From: a virus
Direction: 5' to 3' (one strand)
IMG/VR virus record: IMGVR_UViG_3300031576_000051
Coordinates: 1 to 56,272 of that record
DNA length: 56,272 nucleotides
Shown here: positions 1 through 7,960 of the stretch, piece by piece
How positions within the stretch are numbered: position 1 is the stretch's first letter
How the letters are laid out: each line of letters begins with the position of its first letter
Notes under the pieces: model-generated
Seen by the model: only the letters and a program-made list of their open reading frames with translations
Database searches by the model: none
What the model was told of the DNA's origin: nothing
Program-made: the position numbers and the translations under genes

Positions 1-150
1 ATGTTCGAGCGCATGTACTCCCAAGATTCACATCCCCCTGGGGTAGACCTCCTGATCAGCTACAGCTCGTCTCTCCACGTACGGATTTGGTCAATGAAAA
101 TTTTTTCGTTTTGCGGAGGGGGAACTCCGCCTCGATCTTCTCGTTCGTCA
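1..150. other. Intergenic, probable packaging/junction region (left part)
   Basis: No convincing gene is seen here. If the map is circular this stretch joins 56206-56272 to make a gap of about 217 bases between the HNH nuclease and small terminase genes, which is where cos or pac sites of HK97-like phages usually lie. It includes an A/T run around 97-111. No direct terminal repeat with the right end of the window is visible. The role as a packaging site is an inference from position only. Confidence 0.35.
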
Positions 151-537
151 TCACGCGACGCCCCTCCTCATGTTCGACTCACGGCTCGTCTTCTTCCCGT
201 GGCAGTTGTGCGGGGTCGAGTAGTCGCAGAGCGACTGGAGGTTGTTCTCATCGAAGAAGAGAGCTTCGTTGCCTAGGTGGGGCTTGACGTGATCAGCCAC
301 TCTCGCAGGCGTCACCCGACCCGCAGCCAGACAGCTCTCGCAGAGCGGCTGCTTGGTCAACTGCCTCACTCGCAGCGCTCTCCACCGTGGAGAGTTGTAG
401 AGGGCCTGACTCTTCTCTCGCAACGGATCGCTCACGGTTGATCGAGTGGAGTCGCACGCGTCGCAGTACCTCTGACCTCGGGGCACGAGGTTGGGGCATC
501 TCATCCCAGCGCATGGATGCTTAGGTGAGGTGGGCAT
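151..537 (-). CDS. HNH endonuclease, terminase-associated type
   Basis: A 128-residue protein with a Cys4-type zinc site: two N-terminal pairs (CAGMRC and CDAC), a central CESC pair, and the HNH core ADHVKPHLGN followed by NNLQSLC and HNCHGKK. This is the small HNH family found beside the terminase genes of HK97-like phages, where it helps TerL cleave at cos. Its ATG lies three bases after the stop of the preceding leftward gene, so the two are probably translationally coupled. TerS is at the other edge of the window, consistent with a circular map. The family call is secure; the packaging role is inferred. Confidence 0.85.
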   Translation of the reverse strand: MPTSPKHPCAGMRCPNLVPRGQRYCDACDSTRSTVSDPLREKSQALYNSPRWRALRVRQLTKQPLCESCLAAGRVTPARVADHVKPHLGNEALFFDENNLQSLCDYSTPHNCHGKKTSRESNMRRGVA

Positions 538-540
538 CTC

Positions 541-1026
541 TCATGCTCTCATGCATACGCGTGCGATACGCCTCTCTGCGTTGGGAGGGGCACTCCACCC
601 CATCGACTCAAGGAGAGTGGCGGCGCTCTTGATGAATGCCTTCTTCCTGTAGAGGTATAGGTCATCGTCCTCGGATGAGCACTGCACCAGACGCACGCCG
701 TCCCTAAAAAGGAAGTTCACCAGGTCGTCTCCTGTCTTGAGCACGCGCTCGAGCCCCTCAAGCGCCGGCTCCAAGGAAGGAGCGAACTCTCCCCCCTCGA
801 ACCTGAGGAGGTTGCCAGCCATCATGCTTTCGCCGATCGTTCCTTCCACCTTCTTCTTCCTCTGCAGCCTCTTGAAGTGCGCACAGCACAGGCCACGTCT
901 GAACACCGCTCTCTTGCAACTATCCTGCGAGCAGCGGACACCGCTCCGTTCGAAGCGTGCAGTTGGGCCATTGGTCTTGTAGAAGCGTGAACGTTTTGAA
1001 CGTTTGGTCTTCCTCGCGATCGACAA
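541..1026 (-). CDS. Zinc-motif protein of unknown function
   Basis: A 161-residue protein with a basic N-terminus and a probable zinc site near residues 32-50, of the form C-x4-C-x6-G-L-C-x2-H followed by FKRLQRKKK. Such short C/H modules recur in phage proteins of unknown role. The predicted start is TTG at 1026, chosen because GGAGGG lies about eight bases upstream. It is the first gene leftward from the 1027-1308 control region and is followed after three bases by the HNH gene. It may be a DNA-binding protein of the late operon, but nothing proves that. Confidence 0.6.
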   Translation of the reverse strand: MSIARKTKRSKRSRFYKTNGPTARFERSGVRCSQDSCKRAVFRRGLCCAHFKRLQRKKKVEGTIGESMMAGNLLRFEGGEFAPSLEPALEGLERVLKTGDDLVNFLFRDGVRLVQCSSEDDDLYLYRKKAFIKSAATLLESMGWSAPPNAERRIARVCMRA

Positions 1027-1308
1027 ACGACAACGCCCTCCGACTGATCAAGCTACGCGCTTGAGCCTCAAATCGTCCAGGGCAATGCAGGACATCGGAG
1101 GAGGGGGAGGGACCGCGGCCGCGTTCAAGGTTCATTGAACGCTTTCTTCAAATGTCATTCTGTATTCTAGATTCCGGCTCTCCTAATCTCTTATAGGGGT
1201 CTACTCTTAAGGTTAAGGAGGTATATATAGTACGAACTCGATTTCACCAGAACTCGGAATTGGGCAATGAAAGACGTAATCGAACGCAGTTTTCAGAGGA
1301 GAAACAAC
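1027..1308. promoter_or_regulatory. Divergent intergenic control region
   Basis: This 282-base gap separates the leftward 541-1026 gene from the rightward genes, so it must hold promoters for both directions unless transcription enters from elsewhere. Positions 1141-1240 are clearly richer in A+T than their surroundings and include TATTCTAG, CTTATAGG and GGTATATATAG. TTGAAC at 1135-1140 is a possible -35 box, but the spacing to TATTCT (1163) is 22 bases, too long for a standard sigma70 promoter. I cannot name a precise promoter. Confidence 0.45.
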
Positions 1309-1596
1309 ATGAAAAAGATGAAGATTAAGTTGCTCGGTGATGAGGAAAAGAACGTCATCGCGCGAAGTCGCTTCTCACTTTATGATCTCGTCGAGATCTT
1401 CCGCCTCCCTTTCGCGACCAAAAAGACCCTCGCAAAGGTCCTCGACTGGCCAGAATTGGGGGACGCCTTGGCCATCCCGCAGATAGCTTTGACGGCGGAC
1501 GGAAGAGGTTCTCACTGGGCAGCGAAGCGACGCGCGCAGGAGGCCGCTGAGCGCGGATTCCCCTCGCCCGCCGAACGCAAGAAGCCCCGGTACTAG
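1309..1596 (+). CDS. Small protein of unknown function, first rightward gene
   Basis: I prefer the ATG at 1309, giving 95 residues, over the in-frame ATG at 1267, because AGAGGAG sits eight bases before it. The protein is basic (MKKMKIKLLG at its start, KKPRY at its end), with no recognised domain. A phrase TKKTLAKVLDWPELGDAL could be a helix-turn-helix-like segment, which would suit an early regulator, but the match is weak. It follows the A+T-rich region directly, as early regulatory genes often do. Confidence 0.6.
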   Translation: MKKMKIKLLGDEEKNVIARSRFSLYDLVEIFRLPFATKKTLAKVLDWPELGDALAIPQIALTADGRGSHWAAKRRAQEAAERGFPSPAERKKPRY

Positions 1597-1667
1597 ATTG
1601 TCGTCGCCCGAGATGCCTAGAACGCGAGCCCCTAAACGAAGTGCCCCGTAGCTGAGGAGGGAATCAC
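1597..1667. other. Short leader before the 1668 gene
   Basis: A 71-base gap that ends in the ribosome-binding sequence GCTGAGGAGGG. The extended form GCTGAGG(A)GG recurs before other rightward genes that are not coupled to their upstream neighbour (4848, 19633, 22398, 26240), so it appears to be this phage's strong initiation signal. Confidence 0.4.
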
Positions 1668-2522
1668 ATGACGATGAAGAAACTGCTCGCCGAGATTCGC
1701 GAGCTGACGGAGAGCGTGCGTTCGTGCGGCTGTGCACCCAAGCTCTGCGAGGTGTGCAAGGCGAACCTGGACAGGCTCGACTTCAAGTCGCGCGACGCGG
1801 AGGACCGCTTGGAAGAGGAGGCCAGTCGCTACGACCTTCGCTCCAGGTCTCATGCGACGGCTCGCAACGCCAGGAATGAGGGCGTCGCGAGCGACAACCA
1901 CGCGGAGGCCGTTCTCTCCCGCGGCGCCGCCAACGCGCTACGTGCCTTGCTCGACGGCCCGACGTTCGAGCGTGACAAGCGTGACAAGCGTGACAAGCCC
2001 TCTCCTCCCCCTCCGCCCGGAACGTTCCACGAGGTCGCCGACCTGCTACGCGCCGAGGCCTCCGCCTCCCCTCCGCCTCGCACCTTCTGGGCGGACGGTC
2101 GCGACGTCCTGACGGGGGAGCACGAGGCAGACATCGGAATCGTCGCCACGTGCGCAGACAAGGAAGGGGCGAGGGCCGTCGCCGACCTGCTCGAGCACGC
2201 CGCCGGACACGGCGACCACGGGAGAGGAGACGGCTCTGGGCCAGACGACCCTGACTGCCCCTGCCGAGGAACGACGCACCAAGGGCCTTGCGCGAGGGCG
2301 GGCTGCGGATTCTGCCTCTCCGCTTCGACGACCGTGAAAGGCCGCTTCGTCTCCGAAGCACGATGGACGAAGATCAAGGCTCTCAAGGACGCGGCCGAAG
2401 TCAAGCTCAACCATATCGTCGCGTGCGTCGAGGTCTGGGACAGGTCGGGCATCGGAAGGCCCAAGGCCATCGAGCGAACCGCCGAGGAGCTACGTGCGCT
2501 GATCTCGGAGGCGATCCCGTGA
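1668..2522 (+). CDS. Cys-rich protein of unknown function
   Basis: A 284-residue protein. An N-terminal CGCAPKLCEVC cluster (residues about 20-30) and a second Cys-rich stretch near residues 197-218 (DCPCRGTTHQGPC, CGFC) suggest metal binding. In the middle are a short charged repeat (RDK three times) and a proline run. The C-terminal 60 residues look helical. It overlaps the primase-helicase gene by four bases (GTGA), so it is probably expressed with it. No family is recognised. Confidence 0.65.
   Translation: MTMKKLLAEIRELTESVRSCGCAPKLCEVCKANLDRLDFKSRDAEDRLEEEASRYDLRSRSHATARNARNEGVASDNHAEAVLSRGAANALRALLDGPTFERDKRDKRDKPSPPPPPGTFHEVADLLRAEASASPPPRTFWADGRDVLTGEHEADIGIVATCADKEGARAVADLLEHAAGHGDHGRGDGSGPDDPDCPCRGTTHQGPCARAGCGFCLSASTTVKGRFVSEARWTKIKALKDAAEVKLNHIVACVEVWDRSGIGRPKAIERTAEELRALISEAIP
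1971..1997 (+). repeat. Three tandem copies of CGTGACAAG
   Basis: A 9-base unit occurs three times in a row, in frame within the 1668-2522 gene, encoding RDK three times. It sits just before a proline-rich linker and is likely a slippage-prone linker rather than a functional DNA site. Confidence 0.8.
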
Positions 2523-4540
2523 GCGAGACGAAGGAGGCGCTCGCGAAGGCGAAGTGGAGAAGCTCCGGGCTCACCGACGCGCAGGCCAAGGTCCTTCGGC
2601 TGAAGGCGCTGACGCGGGAGGAGTCGGGCAGGAGGGCGCCCAAGTTCGCGGACACCGCCTCCTTGCTCATCCCCTACTTCGACGAAGGGGGAAGGCCGAC
2701 GACCTTCTACCGCCTCCGCAGGCTCGAGGCGCCCCAGGGCTTCGCGGCGGTGAGCGGGAAGGTTCAGCGCTACGCTCAAGGAGCGGGCACGGCGCCCGAG
2801 GTCTACCTGCCGCCCCTGAACCGGCGAGCCTGGCGCGACGTGCTCGCGGACCCCAAGCAGCCGCTGCTGTTCACCGAAGGGGAGCTGAAGGCTGCGTGCG
2901 CTTGTGCGCGAGGGTTCTGGTGCATCGGCCTCGGCGGCGTGGACTCCTGGAGGAGCCGCAAGAAGTTCATCGACCTGCTCGAGGTGCTCGCCCTGGCGAA
3001 CTGGACGGGCAGGACGGTGACCATCGTCTACGACTCCGACGCGGCGACGAACCCCGACGTGATGCGCGCGGCACACGGCTTGGGGGGAGAGCTGCGGGCC
3101 CGCGGCGCCGAGGTCCACGTGGCCTCCCTCCCCGCCGCCAAGGACGGAGCCAAGCAGGGCCTCGACGACTTCCTCGTGAACCGCGGGCGCGATGCCTTCG
3201 TCTCCGTGCTCGAGGATGCGGAGCCGCTCGAGGAGGGCGATCCGCTGTGGAAGCTGAACGAGGAGGTCGTCTTCGTGCGCGACCCCGGCCTCGTGATGGT
3301 GCGCGAGACTTCCCAGAAGCTCGGGCCCGACCCCTTCCAGCGGCACCACTACGTGAACAGGCGTCATCAGGTGATCGACGCGGACGGGAAGCCCAAGCTC
3401 GTCGAGACCGCGAAGGAGTGGCTACGCTGGCCTCACCGCTTCGAGGTCCAGCGGCTCACCTACGAGCCCGGCAGGCCGCAGATCCACGAGGGTTCGTTCA
3501 ACACGTGGAAGGGCTTGGGCGTGGAGCCCGAGAAGGGGGACGTGCGGCCGTTCGTCGACCTCGTGGAGTTCGTCTTCGACGGGCTGACGAAGGAACAGCT
3601 GCGATGGTTCTGGCAGTGGATGGCCTGGCCGCTCCAGAACCTCGGCGACAAGATGTACAGCTGCGTCGCGGTCTGGTCGCCCGTCCACGGGGTCGGGAAG
3701 TCCCTCGTCGCCTACGTGCTGAAGGACGTCTACGGGTCGAACGGCCATGAGATCCGCAACAAGGACCTCGGCAGCTCCTTCAACGCGTACGTGGAGAACA
3801 AGCAGTTCATCATCGGGGACGAGATAACGGGCGACGACTCCCGCGGCTTCGCCGACCAGCTGAAGGGACTCATCACGCAGGAGGAGGTGCGGGTCAACGC
3901 GAAGTACGTGCCCGAGTACACCGTGACGGACAGGGCCAACTGGTTCTTCACGTCGAACCACGCCGATGCGTTCTACCTCGACGATTCCGACCGCCGCTTC
4001 TTCGTCCATCACGCGAAGGGTCAGCCCCGAGGGAGGGACTTCTACAAGCGCATCGACCGCTGGCGGCATCGGGAGGACGGGCCCGCTCGTCTCCTCCGCC
4101 ATCTGCTCGAGGAGGTTGACTGCAGGGACTTCGATCCGAAGGGCCACGCTCCGGTCACCGCGGCCAAGGAGGCGATGCAGTACGACGCCAAGTCCGAGGT
4201 GGCCAGGTGGGTGGCGGACCTCAAGAACGACCCCGCGAAGGTCCTCAAGGTCGGCGAGATGCCCGTGAGGAAGGACCTGTTCAGCCCTTCGGAGCTGCTA
4301 GCCATCTTCGACCCCACCGGCATCAAGGGGGTGAAGGCGAACGGACTGGGGCGCGAGCTTGTCAAGGCCTTCGCGCGCCTGCCGAAGAACGCGACGAGCA
4401 GCCACGGCTCGCAGAACCTCTACGCCGTGAGGAATGAGAAGCGATGGCTGGATGCCTCGCCCGCCGAGAGGGCCAAGCACTGGGAGCTAGGAGGCGGCGC
4501 CGCCGCGTTCGAGCCGAAGAAGGAGAGGAGGAAGTATTGA
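2519..4540 (+). CDS. Primase-helicase: Toprim-like (DUF3854) plus SF3 helicase (DUF5906)
   Basis: The GTG at 2519 overlaps the previous stop (GTGA) and gives 673 residues. The N-terminal half has a Toprim-like fold: LLFTEGELKA with Glu120, and VYDSDAA with Asp172 and Asp174. The C-terminal half is a superfamily 3 helicase: Walker A HGVGKS (Lys394), Walker B FIIGDEI (Asp434, Glu435), and WFFTSNHADAF followed by a DRRFF arginine-finger region. Such proteins prime and unwind DNA at phage replication forks. Order and motifs are seen directly; the assignment to DUF3854/DUF5906 rests on family knowledge. It is probably the replisome core together with the polymerase at 10988. Confidence 0.88.
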   Translation: MSETKEALAKAKWRSSGLTDAQAKVLRLKALTREESGRRAPKFADTASLLIPYFDEGGRPTTFYRLRRLEAPQGFAAVSGKVQRYAQGAGTAPEVYLPPLNRRAWRDVLADPKQPLLFTEGELKAACACARGFWCIGLGGVDSWRSRKKFIDLLEVLALANWTGRTVTIVYDSDAATNPDVMRAAHGLGGELRARGAEVHVASLPAAKDGAKQGLDDFLVNRGRDAFVSVLEDAEPLEEGDPLWKLNEEVVFVRDPGLVMVRETSQKLGPDPFQRHHYVNRRHQVIDADGKPKLVETAKEWLRWPHRFEVQRLTYEPGRPQIHEGSFNTWKGLGVEPEKGDVRPFVDLVEFVFDGLTKEQLRWFWQWMAWPLQNLGDKMYSCVAVWSPVHGVGKSLVAYVLKDVYGSNGHEIRNKDLGSSFNAYVENKQFIIGDEITGDDSRGFADQLKGLITQEEVRVNAKYVPEYTVTDRANWFFTSNHADAFYLDDSDRRFFVHHAKGQPRGRDFYKRIDRWRHREDGPARLLRHLLEEVDCRDFDPKGHAPVTAAKEAMQYDAKSEVARWVADLKNDPAKVLKVGEMPVRKDLFSPSELLAIFDPTGIKGVKANGLGRELVKAFARLPKNATSSHGSQNLYAVRNEKRWLDASPAERAKHWELGGGAAAFEPKKERRKY

Positions 4541-4770
4541 TGGATTCCGTGAGAGAGATGTTTCTCGTCTACGTGCCGTTGCCGATGAAGGGCACCCGCT
4601 GCGGAGAGAGGCGTAGCATGTGGCGAGATGACGTGGTGGCCGCGAGCTGTCAGACCCGCGACGGCGCCGAGGCCGCGGTGCGGTTGTTGGGTGAGGGGGA
4701 GATCCACCGAATCCCGTGGCCTCCGAGGGAGGAGACGGGCGGCGGATGTTGGTGCGGAGACGACGACTAA
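4540..4770 (+). CDS. Small Cys-containing protein, unknown
   Basis: A 76-residue protein starting at the ATG that overlaps the primase-helicase stop (TGATG, one shared base). It begins MDSVREMFLVYVPLP and ends in an unusual glycine/cysteine/aspartate tail (GGGCWCGDDD). No family is recognised. The overlap implies translation coupled to the primase-helicase. Confidence 0.6.
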   Translation: MDSVREMFLVYVPLPMKGTRCGERRSMWRDDVVAASCQTRDGAEAAVRLLGEGEIHRIPWPPREETGGGCWCGDDD

Positions 4771-4847
4771 GGGGTGGACGTTTCGTAATCCAACGATTAC
4801 GACGGTTCGGTCCTCGCCCTTAGGCGAGGCGCTGAGGAGGAAGAGAC
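4771..4847 (+). promoter_or_regulatory. Leader with two perfect inverted repeats
   Basis: Between the genes at 4540 and 4848 lie two dyads. TCGTAATC (4783-4790) pairs with GATTACGA (4795-4802) across CAAC. CCTCGCC (4812-4818) pairs with GGCGAGG (4823-4829) across CTTA. The second abuts the ribosome-binding site GCTGAGGAGG. The first begins with TTTCGTAATCCAA, nearly repeated at 21323 in another control region. An operator plus leader hairpin, or a terminator followed by a new start, are both possible. Confidence 0.5.
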
Positions 4848-5042
4848 ATGGACGAGTTAGCTGAGAGGCGGAGGGCCGAGCGGGTGAAGCAGACGTGCAT
4901 CCGATTCGGCTCCGCGGCGAAGAGGTACATCGAGGCGGCCGAAGCCGGGCACGTCAAGACGATGCTCGCGGAGGGCGTGGGAGTCCAGGCCGCGATGGAG
5001 GACGTCGCGAAGGCGGTGACGGGAACGGAGGTCACGCCGTGA
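4848..5042 (+). CDS. Small helical protein, unknown
   Basis: A 64-residue protein with a strong ribosome-binding site (GAGGAGG, 8 bases before ATG). It is rich in Ala, Glu and Lys and looks all-helical. It opens a run of five overlapping small genes (4848-6013), each overlapping the next by four bases. No function can be assigned. Confidence 0.6.
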   Translation: MDELAERRRAERVKQTCIRFGSAAKRYIEAAEAGHVKTMLAEGVGVQAAMEDVAKAVTGTEVTP

Positions 5043-5269
5043 ACGGATTCTCTCTGTTCGCGATGGCGGCGGAGGAGGTCAAGGGCGCCGACGAGGCGAG
5101 GCGTCTCCTGCGAGACTTCTCCCCGCTCGCCCTCGCCACCATCGCGGCCTGGCTCAACGCGGCGCTGCTGAAGGGGGCCGAGCAAGGCGTCGGCCCGTCC
5201 AAGGAGCTGCTAGAGCACATGCAGACGAAGGCGCAGGAGGCGATCGCTCACCTGAGGGTTCATCCATGA
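5039..5269 (+). CDS. Small helical protein, unknown
   Basis: A 76-residue protein from the GTG at 5039 that overlaps the previous stop (GTGA). It contains a moderately hydrophobic stretch, PLALATIAAWLNAALL, too short and interrupted to call a membrane segment with confidence. It overlaps the next gene by four bases. No family is recognised. Confidence 0.6.
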   Translation: MNGFSLFAMAAEEVKGADEARRLLRDFSPLALATIAAWLNAALLKGAEQGVGPSKELLEHMQTKAQEAIAHLRVHP

Positions 5270-5514
5270 GCGAGCCGCTGGGGCAGACGCGCGGGGAGTT
5301 CTCCGTCTACTTCTGGACGGACCCCAAGGGGCCTTACCAGGTGGAGAAGCGATGGGTGACGGCCGATGAGGCGACGAGCGCCGCGCGAAGGCTCGTGATG
5401 GGACCCGCGGCGAAGCTCGGCATGGTGAGGAAGGTCATCATCACCGACGCGCTCGACTGCTGCAACTTCCACTGGGAGGACGACAGGATCCTCTTCCCGA
5501 GGGCGGCGCCGTGA
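5266..5514 (+). CDS. Small protein, unknown
   Basis: An 82-residue protein starting at an ATGA overlap. It has a mixed alpha/beta look (EFSVYFWTDPKGPYQVEKRWVT, then a helix, then VRKVIITDALDC), which suggests a compact folded domain. A DCCNFHW cysteine pair lies near the end. No function can be assigned. Confidence 0.6.
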   Translation: MSEPLGQTRGEFSVYFWTDPKGPYQVEKRWVTADEATSAARRLVMGPAAKLGMVRKVIITDALDCCNFHWEDDRILFPRAAP

Positions 5515-5726
5515 GCCTTCGCGAGGACGGGCGCAAGGGAACGCTGCGCATCGAGGTGGACGTCAGGGAGGCCCTCGCGATCCGCCGGCACGTCGGAGAG
5601 TGCATGGTCTGCTTCATCGCGGAGATGCCCGTCTGTTCGGAAGGCGTCGCGATGGTGGAGGACGCGCTCGACGTTGCGGGTCTGTACGACCTGCAGCGCG
5701 AGACTGCGGAGGGAGCGAAGAGGTGA
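5511..5726 (+). CDS. Small protein, unknown
   Basis: A 71-residue protein from the GTG overlapping the previous stop. It contains RHVGECMVC and MPVCSEG, so four scattered residues could bind a metal, but no standard spacing is present. It overlaps the next gene by four bases. Confidence 0.55.
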   Translation: MSLREDGRKGTLRIEVDVREALAIRRHVGECMVCFIAEMPVCSEGVAMVEDALDVAGLYDLQRETAEGAKR

Positions 5727-6013
5727 ATCCGAAGCGCAGGGCGGCGGCCATCGTGGTGACGGCGTTGGACGAGTGGTGCGTGAGGTACATGGAAGGAGCC
5801 GAGCCGAAGGTCGAGGTCGAGGTGAGGCTGGAGATAGAGCGCATCAAGGACGTGTACGCGAACCTCGCCACGGTCGTCGACCCGCACTTTCCCGAAGACT
5901 GGACGCCGGGAGATCCGCCCATCGGCGAGTGCAACTGCGACGAGTGCGTGAGGAAGAAGGTGGCGGCGGCGAAGGCGGCAGGACGACTGAAGGACCCGAC
6001 GAAGGAAGGCTGA
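5723..6013 (+). CDS. Small protein with C-terminal CxC-x2-C motif
   Basis: A 96-residue protein from the GTG at 5723 (GTGA overlap). The N-terminal part is helical (LDEWCVRYMEG, IERIKDVYANLA); the C-terminal third has GECNCDECVRKK, a likely metal-binding cluster. It is the last of the overlapped run that begins at 4848. Function unknown. Confidence 0.58.
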   Translation: MNPKRRAAAIVVTALDEWCVRYMEGAEPKVEVEVRLEIERIKDVYANLATVVDPHFPEDWTPGDPPIGECNCDECVRKKVAAAKAAGRLKDPTKEG

Positions 6014-6021
6014 GGGAGGAC

Positions 6022-6678
6022 ATGGACATGTTGACGTTCAAGACGGTGGAGGCTCTCGTGAGGGGCGTGCTCGAGGACGCGCTCGCGGAGGCGAACGAGG
6101 CGAAGGACCTGAGCGCCGAGGAGCCGAGCGGCAGGTGGACGCTGCAGGGCTTCGGGATGCTGCGGCGCTACTTCCCGGGCGACTGGCGGCTGAACGTCTG
6201 GGACTCTCGGCTGCGGGTTCTCAACGTCAGCCTCGTCCACGACCACCCGTGGCACTTCGAGTCGTTGGTCTTGAGCGGAGGCCTTAGGAACGTGCGCTTC
6301 CTCGAGTTCCTCCCGACCGATTCCTTGCTCGAGGCCATCAAGGGGGACAGGCGGCTGCATCGCTGGAGTCGGCTCAAGCCAGGAGCGGGAGGAGGCCTGC
6401 TCGCGGACGGAGGGGCGGTCGTGCTCGTGGAGAAGGTGTCCGAGGCCTACGGGCCCGGCTTCGCGTACTCCCAACAAAGGGATGAGATCCACCTGTCCGA
6501 CCCCACCGACGGCTGCGTGACCTTGAATCGCCGCTTTGACAGGCTCGAGGCCGACGTGGCTCGGGTCTTCTGGCCCGACGGCACCGAGTGGGTGAGCGCC
6601 GAGCCCAGGCCTGCGACGGCGGGAGAGCTGAAGTCTGCGCTCGAGGTCGCCCTGACCGGATGGGGGACCGTTCCATGA
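6022..6678 (+). CDS. Cupin-like (RmlC-fold) protein
   Basis: A 218-residue protein; GGGAGGA lies just before the ATG at 6022. Residues about 70-90 read VHDHPWHFESLVLSGGLRN, a cupin-type HxHPWxF...GG metal-site motif, and QQRDEIHLSDP further on could supply the second half of the site. Phage-encoded cupins of this type are common and uncharacterised; relatives include dioxygenases and sugar epimerases. The fold is a reasonable reading, but the reaction is unknown. It overlaps the next gene by four bases. Confidence 0.6.
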   Translation: MDMLTFKTVEALVRGVLEDALAEANEAKDLSAEEPSGRWTLQGFGMLRRYFPGDWRLNVWDSRLRVLNVSLVHDHPWHFESLVLSGGLRNVRFLEFLPTDSLLEAIKGDRRLHRWSRLKPGAGGGLLADGGAVVLVEKVSEAYGPGFAYSQQRDEIHLSDPTDGCVTLNRRFDRLEADVARVFWPDGTEWVSAEPRPATAGELKSALEVALTGWGTVP

Positions 6679-6917
6679 ACGCGGCGGCGCACTGGGAGAG
6701 CATCTTCAAGGAGAAGGTGAAGAAGTACCGTTCGGACATGCACGCGATGCCGAACGCGTACCTGAGACGCACGAGATTCGTGGAGCTGCTGCGGCAGATC
6801 GCCGCGGAGGGCGACCCCGAGGGCAGGCACATCGACATGGACGCTCTGCTGCTCGCGCGGCTGGACGACGACGAGGCGACGGAGGTCTTCGTGGCCTGCG
6901 AGAGGTGGTACTCGTGA
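6675..6917 (+). CDS. Small helical protein, unknown
   Basis: An 80-residue protein at an ATGA overlap, predicted all-helical and charged (HWESIFKEKVKKYRSDM at the N-terminus). It overlaps the J-domain gene by four bases. No family is recognised. Confidence 0.6.
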   Translation: MNAAAHWESIFKEKVKKYRSDMHAMPNAYLRRTRFVELLRQIAAEGDPEGRHIDMDALLLARLDDDEATEVFVACERWYS

Positions 6918-7264
6918 CGAGGGAGGAGGCCTGCGCGACGTTGGGGCTCACGTTCGAGGAGGGGACGGACGAGGCCAAGGTGAGGCTCGCCCATCGCCAG
7001 CGCTCGACCTCCGTCCACCCGGACAGGGGAGGGAGCACGACGGAGATGGCTCGCGTGAACGAGGCCCGCGAGGCGCTGCTCTCGCCCGCAGGCGAGGCGC
7101 CGAAGCGTCGGTGCGTCTGCATCGGATTCAAGAGGAACCCGCTGTGCCGAGCGCACGACGAGGATGAGAAGGAGAAGGAGAGGTCGGAGGGAGCGACGGT
7201 CGAGGCCCTGCGCGGGTGCGTCTGCACGGGCTTCGTCCGCAACCCGTTGTGCAGGGCGCACTGA
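6914..7264 (+). CDS. J-domain (DnaJ-like) protein with duplicated Cys motif
   Basis: A 116-residue protein from the GTG at 6914. Residues 4-56 form a J-domain: an amphipathic helix, the signature HPD at 35-37, then RGGSTTEMARVNEAREAL. J-domains stimulate Hsp70 ATPases, so this could recruit host DnaK. The rest is unusual: CVCxGFxRNPLCRAH occurs at residues 67-81 and again at 102-116, separated by an acidic/lysine linker, probably two small metal-binding knuckles. It lies among small early genes; its target is unknown. Confidence 0.75.
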   Translation: MTREEACATLGLTFEEGTDEAKVRLAHRQRSTSVHPDRGGSTTEMARVNEAREALLSPAGEAPKRRCVCIGFKRNPLCRAHDEDEKEKERSEGATVEALRGCVCTGFVRNPLCRAH

Positions 7265-7279
7265 GAAAAGGAGAACGTC

Positions 7280-7960
7280 ATGGCAAAGAAGACCGCGGCG
7301 AAGAAGCTGACGAGCAGGGAGAAGGAGCTGTCCAACCAGGTGAGGACGCTGGCGCGCGAGACGTCGAAGCTGAGGCTGACGCTGGCCGACGTGCTCGGGG
7401 GCTTGGGGTCCGTCGAGGAGAGGATGAAGCGAGTCGAGGCATCGGCGAAGGAGGAGCGGACGAAGCTTTCGGGCTTCATCAAGGACCCGCTGTTCTCCGT
7501 CCCGCAGCACCTGCAGAGGAAGGTCGGCGACCTGGAGGTCAGGGTGTCGAGCTTCGCCACCAAGATGGCGGGCAGGGCCTCCGTGGACCAGGTGGACCGG
7601 CTGAAGTCCGACGTGGCCGAGCTGCGACGAACGGTCACCGAGACGGAGGAGACGGTCGGAGACCACCACGACCGCCTCGTGCTGCTCGAGGACGCGGCCA
7701 CCTCGCCGCAACCGCATGCCTCTCCTCCCGCCCACCCGTCTGCCAAGGCTCCGGAGAAGGCGGACCCCAGACAGACGACCCTCGACGAGAGCATCGCCAG
7801 GGCGAAGGCCAAGGGCGAGACGGGTCAGATGGTCGGCGGGTTGAAGGATGATCCGCTCGACCCTGGAGCGCGGCCGCTTCGCGACCCGACCCCCGAGGAG
7901 GAAGCGGAGATGGACGCGGCCGTCATCCCTCCGCCCGAGGCGGAAGGGGCGACCACATGA
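7280..7960 (+). CDS. Coiled-coil protein, unknown
   Basis: A 226-residue protein. The N-terminus is lysine-rich (MAKKTAAKKL). Residues about 12-150 carry heptad-like patterns typical of a coiled coil (LRLTLADVLGGLGSVEERMKR; VDQVDRLKSDVAELRR). The last 75 residues are Pro/Ala-rich and acidic, probably disordered. It has its own ribosome-binding site and overlaps the next gene by four bases. No function is recognised. Confidence 0.65.
   Translation: MAKKTAAKKLTSREKELSNQVRTLARETSKLRLTLADVLGGLGSVEERMKRVEASAKEERTKLSGFIKDPLFSVPQHLQRKVGDLEVRVSSFATKMAGRASVDQVDRLKSDVAELRRTVTETEETVGDHHDRLVLLEDAATSPQPHASPPAHPSAKAPEKADPRQTTLDESIARAKAKGETGQMVGGLKDDPLDPGARPLRDPTPEEEAEMDAAVIPPPEAEGATT

Noticed and set aside
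1135-1168. Promoter TTGAAC ... TATTCT
   Set aside because: The spacer is 22 bases, outside the usual 16-18; kept only as a general control region.
1850-3367. Long leftward open frame antisense to the primase-helicase region
   Set aside because: Composition is Arg/Ala/Pro/His-rich without motifs, an effect of high G/C third positions on the opposite strand. The rightward genes have clear domains.
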